Positions 1 through 7,077 of a stretch of DNA of 64,000 nucleotides are shown here, piece after piece. The stretch comes from Vibrio owensii CAIM 1854 = LMG 25443 (GTDB taxonomy: Bacteria; Pseudomonadota; Gammaproteobacteria; Enterobacterales; Vibrionaceae), in the NCBI RefSeq assembly GCF_000817815.1, contig NZ_JPRD01000020.1, positions 149,509 through 213,508 of the forward strand. The letters are read 5' to 3'. The notes beneath the pieces are model-generated. The model was not told where the DNA came from. It saw only the letters and a program-made list of their open reading frames with translations, and did not search any database. Position 1 is the first letter of the stretch; every line of letters starts with the position of its first letter. Both the position numbers and the translations under genes were made by a program.

Positions 1-265
1 GTTCGATGCCGACGCAATCCGTGCCATTGAACTGAGACATGGCCAACATGCAGTTGCTAAAGCTGGCGTCTTTGAGCTTGGCATAACGGAAACTGCAGCC
101 TTCTATGTCGCTCGGCTGGATAAAACGGCAGTCAATGAACTTTGCATCACTCAGATCGGCGTGATCGAAATTGCACTGATAAAAGCGGCAGTTTTCAAAG
201 GTGGTGTTTTGCAAATCGTGATGAGAAAAGTCTTCCTGTTCGAAAGTGAGATCGGTCTTAATCAT
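1..265 (-). CDS. qnr: Qnr-family pentapeptide repeat protein (partial, C-terminus beyond left edge)
   Basis: The first 88 codons of a pentapeptide-repeat protein read leftwards off the window. Residues follow the A(D/N)LXX-type five-residue periodicity, with Phe or Leu recurring every fifth position (for example NTTFENCRFYQCNF and HADLSDAKFIDCRF). The stretch FIQPSDIEGCSF, then KDASF and LAMSQF, aligns closely with the same region of QnrS/QnrVC as I remember them, so I call it Qnr rather than a generic pentapeptide protein. Qnr proteins bind DNA gyrase and topoisomerase IV and protect them from quinolones. Vibrionaceae carry intrinsic chromosomal copies. The ATG is the first codon in frame. 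The C-terminal two thirds are outside the window, so completeness cannot be judged. Confidence 0.85.
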   Translation of the reverse strand, partial: MIKTDLTFEQEDFSHHDLQNTTFENCRFYQCNFDHADLSDAKFIDCRFIQPSDIEGCSFRYAKLKDASFSNCMLAMSQFNGTDCVGIE

Positions 266-369
266 GGCTTTTTATCTTTTCCTTGTTCGGTTGGAAGCAG
301 ACTAACACCCTAAGTGACTGATTTTCCAGAAATATAACTTGTTGTATTTCAGTGGCTTACAAAAGCCGA

Positions 370-403
370 AAATCGCCAATTTAAGCGGTCAAATTGGCGA
401 TTT
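370..403. repeat. 13-bp perfect inverted repeat upstream of the qnr-like gene
   Basis: AAATCGCCAATTT and its exact reverse complement flank an 8-nt spacer (383-390), about 105 bp upstream of the qnr-like start. No T-run follows directly on either strand, so a simple terminator is unlikely. It could be an operator or an RNA hairpin in a qnr leader. The rest of 266-605 shows nothing else I can support. Confidence 0.6.
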
Positions 404-605
404 GAAGTGGGTATTTTTTGAAAATAACCCGAGCATATCGAGAAAAAAGTTTTGTTGAGCACAGAGGCTCACAGAGGAAGCGGAATGAGAACTGCGACGC
501 ACGCTTCTCACACGCACAGTTTGCATTACAGGATTGTGTCCTATTTGCATAATTTGTTGATCAATTTGGCGTTTTTGTATACGGAAAAGCTATATTTTTC
601 ACAAA

Positions 606-653
606 TTGATTTCCATCAAAATAGTAGGGTTTCTATATGCTAGATTGCGCGCA
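606..653 (+). promoter_or_regulatory. FNR-activated promoter of ompW (class II geometry)
   Basis: TTGAT-TTCC-ATCAA at 606-619 matches the FNR consensus TTGAT-N4-ATCAA exactly. It is centred at 612.5. A -10-like TAGATT lies at 641-646, which predicts a start near 653-654, so the FNR site sits at about -41.5, the classic class II activator position. A second palindrome, TTGATCAA, is at 557-564. OmpW synthesis is known to respond to oxygen through FNR in enterics. Assignment here is by sequence only. Confidence 0.7.
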
Positions 654-772
654 GCTCAAGAAAATAGTGATACTCGCGTGCTTCAAGGTTTTGGATTCAT
701 TAAGGAACTGCCCGAAAGGGAAGAGCGCAGCTGAGTACAAAAAGAAACAAAGCCCTACAAAAGGAAATAACA

Positions 773-1417
773 ATGAAAAAAACAATCTGCAGTTTAGCAG
801 TGGTTGCTGCGTTAGTGTCTCCAAGTGTTTTCGCTCACAGTGAAGGTGACTTCATTTTACGTGTTGGTGCGGCATCCGTTGTACCAAATGACAGCAGTGA
901 CAAAATCCTAGGTTCTCAAGAAGAGCTTAAAGTGGATTCCAACACGCAGCTGGGCTTGACGTTCGGTTACATGTTTACCGACAACATCAGCTTAGAAGTG
1001 CTTGCTGCAACACCGTTTAGCCATGATATTTCAACAGATCTACTTGGCCTTGGTGACATCGGTGAGACAAAACACCTGCCACCAACAGTGATGGTTCAGT
1101 ACTACTTTGGTGACTCACAAAGCAAATTCCGCCCATACGTGGGTGCGGGTCTAAACTACACCATCTTCTTTGATGAAGGCTTTAACGGTACAGGTAAAGG
1201 CGCAGGCCTTTCTGATCTGAAATTGGATGATTCATTCGGCCTAGCTGCAAACGTTGGTGTGGACTACATGATCAACGATAAATGGTTCCTAAACGCATCG
1301 GCGTGGTACGCAAACATTGAAACAGAAGCGACCTACAAAGCAGGTGGCGCGAAACAAAAAACTGACGTTGAAATCAACCCTTGGGTATTCATGATCAGCG
1401 GCGGTTACAAGTTCTAA
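773..1417 (+). CDS. ompW: Outer membrane protein OmpW
   Basis: This 214-residue protein has a Sec signal peptide (MKK..., cleavage after VFA at about 21) and the OmpW barrel pattern. It has alternating beta-strand sequence beginning DFILRVGAASVVP, an internal PTVMVQYYFG strand, a FRPYVGAGLNY strand, and a terminal ISGGYKF with the C-terminal Phe needed for BAM recognition. OmpW forms an eight-stranded barrel with a hydrophobic lateral channel for small hydrophobic molecules. Its abundance in vibrios changes with salinity, iron and oxygen. AAGGAA lies 8 nt upstream of the ATG. The gene is monocistronic, with an FNR-type promoter upstream and a strong terminator downstream. Confidence 0.95.
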   Translation: MKKTICSLAVVAALVSPSVFAHSEGDFILRVGAASVVPNDSSDKILGSQEELKVDSNTQLGLTFGYMFTDNISLEVLAATPFSHDISTDLLGLGDIGETKHLPPTVMVQYYFGDSQSKFRPYVGAGLNYTIFFDEGFNGTGKGAGLSDLKLDDSFGLAANVGVDYMINDKWFLNASAWYANIETEATYKAGGAKQKTDVEINPWVFMISGGYKF

Positions 1418-1463
1418 GAAAAAGCAGTAGCAAAAGAACAACAATATTATTGGCATGACTTTT

Positions 1464-1496
1464 AGGGGCAGTTGCGGGGATTGCCCCTCTTTTTTT
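1464..1496 (+). terminator. Rho-independent terminator of ompW
   Basis: The stem AGGGGCA/TGCCCCT (1464-1470 with 1482-1488) is followed by a run of T residues to 1496, starting 46 bp after the ompW stop. Confidence 0.85.
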
Positions 1497-1669
1497 ATTT
1501 CATTTTCTCTTCTACCCATCTCTCCTTTCTCTTCCTATTTCTATGATTTTTCTATTTGTAAACGCATCGATTAAAAAATGAATTTTCTGTTAATTCTCGA
1601 TTGCTGAGAAAAGCGAAAAATTACTATAGCTAGGTTTTGAAATTGTTCTGATAAATTCGATGACAAGCA

Positions 1670-1690
1670 TTCGGTTAATTATTAATCGAA
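1670..1690. promoter_or_regulatory. 21-bp near-perfect palindrome upstream of the TRAP operon
   Basis: Two 10-bp arms (TTCGGTTAAT and ATTAATCGAA) flank a single T and differ from perfect symmetry at one position. It lies 158 bp before the TAXI gene start. The form suggests a dimeric repressor operator, but no dedicated regulator gene is adjacent. Confidence 0.45.
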
Positions 1691-1743
1691 CGTCAAAATA
1701 AATATTACAAAATGAAGCTAAGGACTGGCTGACTAAGGAAAAT

Positions 1744-1780
1744 TACTCGTAAAGCGTGGAAATTTTACGCGAGTATTTTT
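1744..1780 (+). terminator. Terminator-like hairpin in the TRAP operon leader
   Basis: TACTCG...CGAGTA with an inner TAAA/TTTA pairing forms a stem over 1744-1775, directly followed by a T-rich run (1776-1780). It lies 68 bp upstream of the binding-protein gene. It could be an attenuator of this operon or the end of a short upstream transcript. The stem has a bulge and the T-run is short. Confidence 0.45.
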
Positions 1781-1847
1781 CAGTTTTGCTGTCGTTAGCT
1801 GAGAAAAATGTCTTTATTTTTCAATCGATAGACAGGAAGAACTTAAA

Positions 1848-2819
1848 ATGAAAGGAACCACACTCATTGCAGTATTTGCTTCGGCAGTATCATTGTTCTC
1901 ATACAGTGAGAAAATAAGTGCGGCAGAGAAATTTATTACTATCGGCACGGGTGGTCAAACGGGTGTTTATTACGTAGCAGGCCAATCGATTTGTCGTTTT
2001 GTAAACCGTGGTGCGGCAGACCACAGCATTAAATGTAATGCACCAGCCAGCGGTGGTGGCGTGGCAAACGTCAATGGTTTGCGCAGTGGCGAATACAATT
2101 TCGGCATCATGCAGTCAGATCACCAATACAAAGCCCTAGAAGGTGTGGCTCCTTTCCAAAATAACCAACCAATGACGGACATTCGTGCCGTTTTCTCACT
2201 ACAAAGTGAAGTGTTCACCATTCTTGCGCGTAAAGACGCAGGCATCACCAATTTCGACGATTTGAAAGGCAAGCGCGTCAACATTGGTAACCCTGGTTCT
2301 GGTCAACGCGATACGTTTGAGCAAGTGATGCAAGCAAAAGGCTGGTCACAAGATGTGTTCAGCTTGGTATCGGATCTAAAACCTGCAGAACAAGCTTCCG
2401 CAATGAGTGACAACAACATTGATGCAATGAGCTACTTTGTTGGCCACCCAAACGGCGCGATTCAAGAAGCCTCAACCACAACGGATGCGGTGTTAGTGCC
2501 AGTGACTGGTCCTGAAATCGACAAGTTACTTGCTGAGCGTGCGTACTTCACCAAAGCAACCATTCCGGGCGGAATGTACCGTGGCAACCCGAACGATACG
2601 CAATCTATCGGCGGCAAAGCGGTGCTCTCAACCACAGCAGAGACTGATCCAGAGTTGGTGTACCAACTGACGAAATCTGTGTTCGACAACCTAGACCGCT
2701 TCAAGCGTTTGCACCCAGCATTTAAAGACCTGAAAGAATCAGAAATGATTGAAGTGGGTCTGTCTGCACCACTGCATGAAGGTGCGGTGCGCTACTACAA
2801 AGAGCGCGGCTGGTTGTAA
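1848..2819 (+). CDS. TAXI-family TRAP transporter solute-binding protein
   Basis: This 323-residue periplasmic binding protein has a signal peptide ending near ISAAEK (about residue 26). The mature start is the TAXI hallmark FITIGTGGQTGVYYVAG, followed by CNAPASGGGVANVNGLRSGEYNFGIMQSD and VNIGNPGSGQRDTFEQ, which line the ligand cleft in this family. TAXI proteins deliver substrates such as glutamate or other carboxylates to a fused TRAP permease, powered by ion gradients rather than ATP. The substrate cannot be read from sequence. AGGAAG precedes the ATG. The permease gene follows after an intercistronic hairpin, as is usual for this pair. Confidence 0.93.
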   Translation: MKGTTLIAVFASAVSLFSYSEKISAAEKFITIGTGGQTGVYYVAGQSICRFVNRGAADHSIKCNAPASGGGVANVNGLRSGEYNFGIMQSDHQYKALEGVAPFQNNQPMTDIRAVFSLQSEVFTILARKDAGITNFDDLKGKRVNIGNPGSGQRDTFEQVMQAKGWSQDVFSLVSDLKPAEQASAMSDNNIDAMSYFVGHPNGAIQEASTTTDAVLVPVTGPEIDKLLAERAYFTKATIPGGMYRGNPNDTQSIGGKAVLSTTAETDPELVYQLTKSVFDNLDRFKRLHPAFKDLKESEMIEVGLSAPLHEGAVRYYKERGWL

Positions 2820-2845
2820 GTAACTCTTAGAACCTTCGATTTTTA

Positions 2846-2876
2846 GCAAGCGCTGTGATGGGTTCGCAGCGCTTGC
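2846..2876 (+). promoter_or_regulatory. Intercistronic hairpin between binding protein and permease
   Basis: A perfect 10-bp stem, GCAAGCGCTG with CAGCGCTTGC, encloses an 11-nt loop. It lies in the 81-bp gap, is followed by a pyrimidine-rich but not pure T stretch, and probably protects the upstream mRNA 3' end or partly stops transcription. Either effect would raise binding protein over permease. Confidence 0.65.
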
Positions 2877-2900
2877 TTCTCTGTTGTTTGTGAGAAAATT

Positions 2901-5501
2901 ATGGATAAGACGATCTCCACGTCCCATGCTGACACGCATCCGAGTGAGCTGTCGGCAGAAGAACTGATTGCCCAAGATGTGGGTGCTCGCCTGCCAACCG
3001 GAATCATGGAAAAACTGATTGCGGGTTTGGCGTTACTTTGGTCTCTGTTTCAACTTTGGATAGCGTCTCCGCTGCCCTTTATTGTTGGCTTCGGTGTAAT
3101 GAACGACACCGAAACGCGCGCCATTCACCTTGGCTTTGCCTTGTTGCTTGCCTTCCTTGTCTTCCCTGCTTTTAAGCGCTCCCCGCGCGACCGTGTTCCT
3201 GCCTTCGACATCATGTTGGGTTTGATTGCTTGTGCCTCTTCGCTGTACTTGTTTGTTATGTACGAAGCACTAGCACAACGTCCGGGCAGCTTAACCACTG
3301 AAGACTTTATTACCGCCTTGATTGGTTTGCCTCTGCTTTTAGAGGCGGCGCGTCGAGTGTTGGGCCCAGCATTACCTGTGATTGCGCTGGTATTTATCGG
3401 CTACAGCTTGGCAGGCCCATACATGCCGGGTTTATTGTCCCACCGCGGCGTGCAGTTGGATGCGTTGGCGAACCACCAGTGGATCACCACAGAAGGTGTG
3501 TTTGGTATTGCGCTTGGCGTATCGACCAGCTTTGTATTCTTGTTTGTTCTGTTTGGTGCGTTGTTGGAACGCGCTGGAGCGGGGCACTACTTCATTCAAT
3601 TGGCATTTAGCATGTTGGGGCACTTACGTGGCGGCCCAGCAAAAGCGGCCGTCGTTGCCTCTGGCTTAACGGGTTTGATTTCGGGGTCGTCTATCGCCAA
3701 CGTAGTGACCACGGGTACGTTCACTATTCCTATGATGCGTAAAGTTGGTTTCTCTCCAGAGAAAGCCGGTGCAGTGGAAGTGGCGTCATCGGTGAATGGG
3801 CAAATCATGCCTCCTGTTATGGGCGCCGCAGCATTTTTGATGGTGGAATACGTTGGCATTCCTTATGTTGAGATCATCAAGCACGCCTTCTTACCTGCTG
3901 CTATTTCTTACATTGCTCTGCTTTATATTGTTCATCTAGAAGCGCTCAAGTTAGGCATGCAGCCAATTGATGCTGCACGTTCAAAACCTTGGCTAGCGAG
4001 ACTCACGGGTTTTGCATTTGGTGCGGCGTTGATTTCTGGATTGTCGATGGCGGTCTACTACGGCTTAGGGTGGTTGAAGCCAGTATTGGGCGACGTTGTC
4101 CTACCGGGGATGGCGTTGATTCTCGCGGTGGTGTACTTGGCGCTGCTAAAAGTCGCCGCAAGTAATGAGCCGCTACCGGAAGAAGATCCAGATGCTCCGC
4201 TAGAACAGTTACCAAATACGCGCGCAGTCTTGCTGTCTGGTCTGCACTACCTACTGCCTGTGGTGGTCTTGGTGTGGTGTTTGATGATCGAGCGTTTGTC
4301 TCCGGGATTGTCTGCTTTTTGGGGCAGCGTGATTCTGGTGGTGATCGTTCTGACTCAACGTCCTCTGCTGACTTGGATGCGTAAAGACGGCAAACACGAT
4401 TACGGCAACTTCAAAGACGGTTGTATTGATTTGCGTGAAGGCTTGATTGCTGGTGCGCGTAATATGATCGGCATTGGTATCGCGACCGCCACCGCAGGCG
4501 TAATCGTTGGTGCGGTATCGCAAACGGGCGTTGGCTTAGTATTGGCTGATTTGGTTGAGGTGTTGTCGATGGGCAACTTGCTACTCATGCTGATTCTTAC
4601 GGCGGTATTGAGCTTGATTCTAGGCATGGGCTTACCAACCACGGCGAACTACATCGTGGTATCGAGCTTGCTAGCACCTGTTATCGTCACGTTGGGTCAA
4701 CAACACGGTTTGATCGTACCGTTAATTGCGGTGCACTTGTTTGTGTTTTACTTCGGCATCATGGCGGATGTAACGCCGCCAGTGGGTCTGGCTTCGTTTG
4801 CGGCTGCGGCGGTGTCGAAAGGCGATCCAATCAAGACGGGCTTAACCGCGTTTTACTACAGTCTAAGAACCGCAGTTTTGCCGTTCCTATTTATCTTCAA
4901 TACGGATTTGTTGTTGATTGATGTCGATTGGGCGCACGGCATTGCCATCTTTGTTATCTCTACTATCGCGATGTTGATATTCGCAGCGGCGACGCAAGGT
5001 TGGTTCCTGACTCGTAACCGTTGGTACGAAGGCGTTTTGCTTTTGCTGGTGGCCTTTACTCTGTTCCGTCCAGGGTTCTGGATCGACATGGTGGTGGATC
5101 CGTACCAATCGAGCAATCCTGCCCAGTTGGCACAAACGCTTGAGCCGCTAGAAGAGGGCGGTGTGCTGAGAATGCGCATCAGCGGTGAAGATGCAGTAGG
5201 TAAGATGCGTGAATTCTCGGTGTTGTTGTCGGTTCCTGAAGGGGAAACCGGACAAGATAAGCTGGACGCATTGGGTATCGCTACTTATCAGCAAGGTGAA
5301 CAAACCCTGATTGATATCGTCAGCTTTGCTAGCCCAGCAGAGGCAGCAGGATTGCAGTTCGACCAACAAATCGTTGACGTTCGTGTGCCTGTTGAGCGTT
5401 ATCGCAAAGAGTGGATGTGGATTCCGGCCATGTTGCTGTTTGGTGTTGTGATTTGGCTACAACGTCGAAGAGTAACTGCGCAGCTTGCTACAGCACATTG
5501 A
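2901..5501 (+). CDS. TRAP transporter fused permease (4TM/12TM) with C-terminal DUF3394-type domain
   Basis: This 866-residue inner membrane protein fuses the small (DctQ-like, about residues 30-190) and large (DctM-like, about 190-700) TRAP subunits, as is typical when the partner is a TAXI protein. DctM signatures include LRGGPAKAAVVASGLTGLISGSS, VNGQIMPPVMGAAAFLMVEY, ILGMGLPTTANYIVVSSLLAP and FGIMADVTPPVGLASFAAAAVS. The last about 150 residues hold further membrane segments and a hydrophilic domain resembling DUF3394. It catalyses ion-driven uptake of the solute captured by the upstream binding protein. The Shine-Dalgarno sequence is weak (GTGAGA). A strong terminator closes the operon. 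Confidence 0.93.
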   Translation: MDKTISTSHADTHPSELSAEELIAQDVGARLPTGIMEKLIAGLALLWSLFQLWIASPLPFIVGFGVMNDTETRAIHLGFALLLAFLVFPAFKRSPRDRVPAFDIMLGLIACASSLYLFVMYEALAQRPGSLTTEDFITALIGLPLLLEAARRVLGPALPVIALVFIGYSLAGPYMPGLLSHRGVQLDALANHQWITTEGVFGIALGVSTSFVFLFVLFGALLERAGAGHYFIQLAFSMLGHLRGGPAKAAVVASGLTGLISGSSIANVVTTGTFTIPMMRKVGFSPEKAGAVEVASSVNGQIMPPVMGAAAFLMVEYVGIPYVEIIKHAFLPAAISYIALLYIVHLEALKLGMQPIDAARSKPWLARLTGFAFGAALISGLSMAVYYGLGWLKPVLGDVVLPGMALILAVVYLALLKVAASNEPLPEEDPDAPLEQLPNTRAVLLSGLHYLLPVVVLVWCLMIERLSPGLSAFWGSVILVVIVLTQRPLLTWMRKDGKHDYGNFKDGCIDLREGLIAGARNMIGIGIATATAGVIVGAVSQTGVGLVLADLVEVLSMGNLLLMLILTAVLSLILGMGLPTTANYIVVSSLLAPVIVTLGQQHGLIVPLIAVHLFVFYFGIMADVTPPVGLASFAAAAVSKGDPIKTGLTAFYYSLRTAVLPFLFIFNTDLLLIDVDWAHGIAIFVISTIAMLIFAAATQGWFLTRNRWYEGVLLLLVAFTLFRPGFWIDMVVDPYQSSNPAQLAQTLEPLEEGGVLRMRISGEDAVGKMREFSVLLSVPEGETGQDKLDALGIATYQQGEQTLIDIVSFASPAEAAGLQFDQQIVDVRVPVERYRKEWMWIPAMLLFGVVIWLQRRRVTAQLATAH

Positions 5502-5522
5502 TAGTTAAAAATAAATAACCAT

Positions 5523-5559
5523 AAAGCCCCGTTAGAGTTAAGACTAACGGGGCTTTTTT
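5523..5559 (+). terminator. Rho-independent terminator of the TRAP operon
   Basis: A 13-bp stem AAAGCCCCGTTAG/CTAACGGGGCTTT with an 8-nt loop is followed by T residues, 21 bp after the permease stop. Confidence 0.93.
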
Positions 5560-5631
5560 ATGTCTGGAATATTCGTCAATGTGATTGTCTAAGTCGCGGA
5601 ATGATTAGCGTCTTCTATACTTTATGCACAC

Positions 5632-5911
5632 GATGCCCAAGTGACTTCAAGAGGCAGGATTCAGAGCGTTGTCACTGATTCCCTCTTTACCGAAAGTAAG
5701 CAAGGAAAGCAACGAAGCGGAATAGCTAGCTCTTTCCAAGTTGTTTGACGAAGAAATTGTTTCAGTGACACGCTCCCGAAGGGCGAGTTGCCTTGGTTCG
5801 CATGCTTTGTTAACAATTTTCGATTTAGAACCACTAGACCTTTAAATTGTTGCCTCGCCTTCAAACCAAGTCATTCTCGCTGAACCAGCATCTCGAGGTT
5901 ACTTGGGCATC
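5632..5911. repeat. 280-bp MITE-like intergenic element with imperfect terminal inverted repeats
   Basis: The left end GATGCCCAAGTGACTTCAAG and the right end CTTGGGCATC (5902-5911) are inverted, and the similarity continues inward for about 30 bp to the TTCAG/CTGAA sequences. The two ends agree at most positions, with a few mismatches and small gaps. The interior carries no credible gene; a 67-codon open frame on the minus strand has no ribosome binding site or protein-like composition. I recall similar blocks scattered in intergenic regions of Harveyi-clade vibrios, but copy number cannot be tested here. No clear target-site duplication is seen. It occupies most of the 5502-6051 gap. Confidence 0.65.
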
Positions 5912-6051
5912 AAAGAGTGTGAATATCTTTGCGCATCATTTGAACAAATTATCAACGCTCAAAATCGGATCTTAACCTTTCAGATCATCTTGTTGTTCGA
6001 AAGCGGAAAAATCCTACACTGATCACATAATTAAACACTTGGACAATATAA

Positions 6052-7077
6052 ATGAGCGACGATATCGCGAAGAAATCCTCTTCGAAATCCAAACTGACCA
6101 AAATCCTTTTCCTTCTCGTTTGTGCTATCGGCTTCGGTGCGATGTACTGGTCTTGGCAATATTCTGACAGTCATCCGAGTACGGAAGATGCCTATGTAAG
6201 AGCTAAAATCCTGTCAGTCGCTCCTCAGGTTCAAGGCCAAGTGATCTCAGTAGAAGCCAAAGACTTCCAAGTGGTGAACAAAGGCGATCTGCTATTAAAG
6301 ATTGATTCTCGTCCTTATCTGCTAGCAGTCAAACAAGCCAAAGCGGCTTATCAATTGGCGGTCCAACAACACGATGTGGCCGACAAGCAAGTGACTGAAG
6401 CGGTGGCGGGATTGGATGCGGCGCGTTCTAACCTGACCGAAGCGCAGTTGGAGTACAAACGTACTAACTCGCTAGTGAAACGCAAATTAGCGTCTGATCA
6501 AGATTTGGATACTGCGAAAAACAAACTCGCTAACGCTCAAGCAAGCTTAGAACAAGCACGTGCAACGGTAGAAAAAGCAATTGCAAACCGTGGTGAAGAA
6601 GGCGCAGAAGCAGCGGTTGTTCAACAAGCGGCAGCGCAACTTGCACAAGCTGAATTGAACCTTAGCTACACCGACATCACTTCTCCTGTCGATGGCATCG
6701 CGGGTGAAATCAACACACATACTGGTTCTGTTGTCGGCATTGGCCAAACACTGTTCCCTGTGATTGTAAAAGACAGTTACTGGGTACGCGCAAACTTTAA
6801 AGAAACTGACCTAACACATATCAAAGCAGGCATGCACGCTGAAGTCGTGATCGACATGTACCCAGACGTAGTGTGGGATGCGAAAGTGGAAGAACTGTCG
6901 CCTGCAAGTGGTACTTCTTTCTCTTTGATGCCACCAGAAAACGCAACCGGTAACTGGGTAAAAATTAAACAACGTTTCCCTGTGCGTTTGACACTTGAAG
7001 TGCCTGAAGGCGCGCCACAATTACGTGTGGGTGCAAGTTCTGAAGTGACAGTTGATCTGAAAAGTAACGCACAATGA
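6052..7077 (+). CDS. EmrA/HlyD-family membrane fusion protein
   Basis: This 341-residue periplasmic adaptor has a cytoplasmic Lys/Ser-rich tail, one membrane segment (about 17-35), and the EmrA start of the mature domain (STEDAYVRAKILSVAPQVQGQV). A biotinyl-lipoyl half motif follows, then a long alpha-helical coiled coil (about 95-200, rich in Ala, Gln and Glu). The second lipoyl half (LSYTDITSPVDGIAGEI) precedes a beta-barrel domain. Such proteins join an inner membrane MFS exporter to a TolC-type outer membrane channel for extrusion of hydrophobic toxic compounds. The stop overlaps the start of the next gene by 4 bp, so the two are translationally coupled. No TolC gene is adjacent. Confidence 0.93.
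   Translation: MSDDIAKKSSSKSKLTKILFLLVCAIGFGAMYWSWQYSDSHPSTEDAYVRAKILSVAPQVQGQVISVEAKDFQVVNKGDLLLKIDSRPYLLAVKQAKAAYQLAVQQHDVADKQVTEAVAGLDAARSNLTEAQLEYKRTNSLVKRKLASDQDLDTAKNKLANAQASLEQARATVEKAIANRGEEGAEAAVVQQAAAQLAQAELNLSYTDITSPVDGIAGEINTHTGSVVGIGQTLFPVIVKDSYWVRANFKETDLTHIKAGMHAEVVIDMYPDVVWDAKVEELSPASGTSFSLMPPENATGNWVKIKQRFPVRLTLEVPEGAPQLRVGASSEVTVDLKSNAQ

Noticed and set aside
5661..5864. 67-codon open frame on the minus strand inside the 280-bp repeat element
   Set aside because: It has no ribosome binding site, its composition is not protein-like, and it lies inside a terminal-inverted-repeat block.
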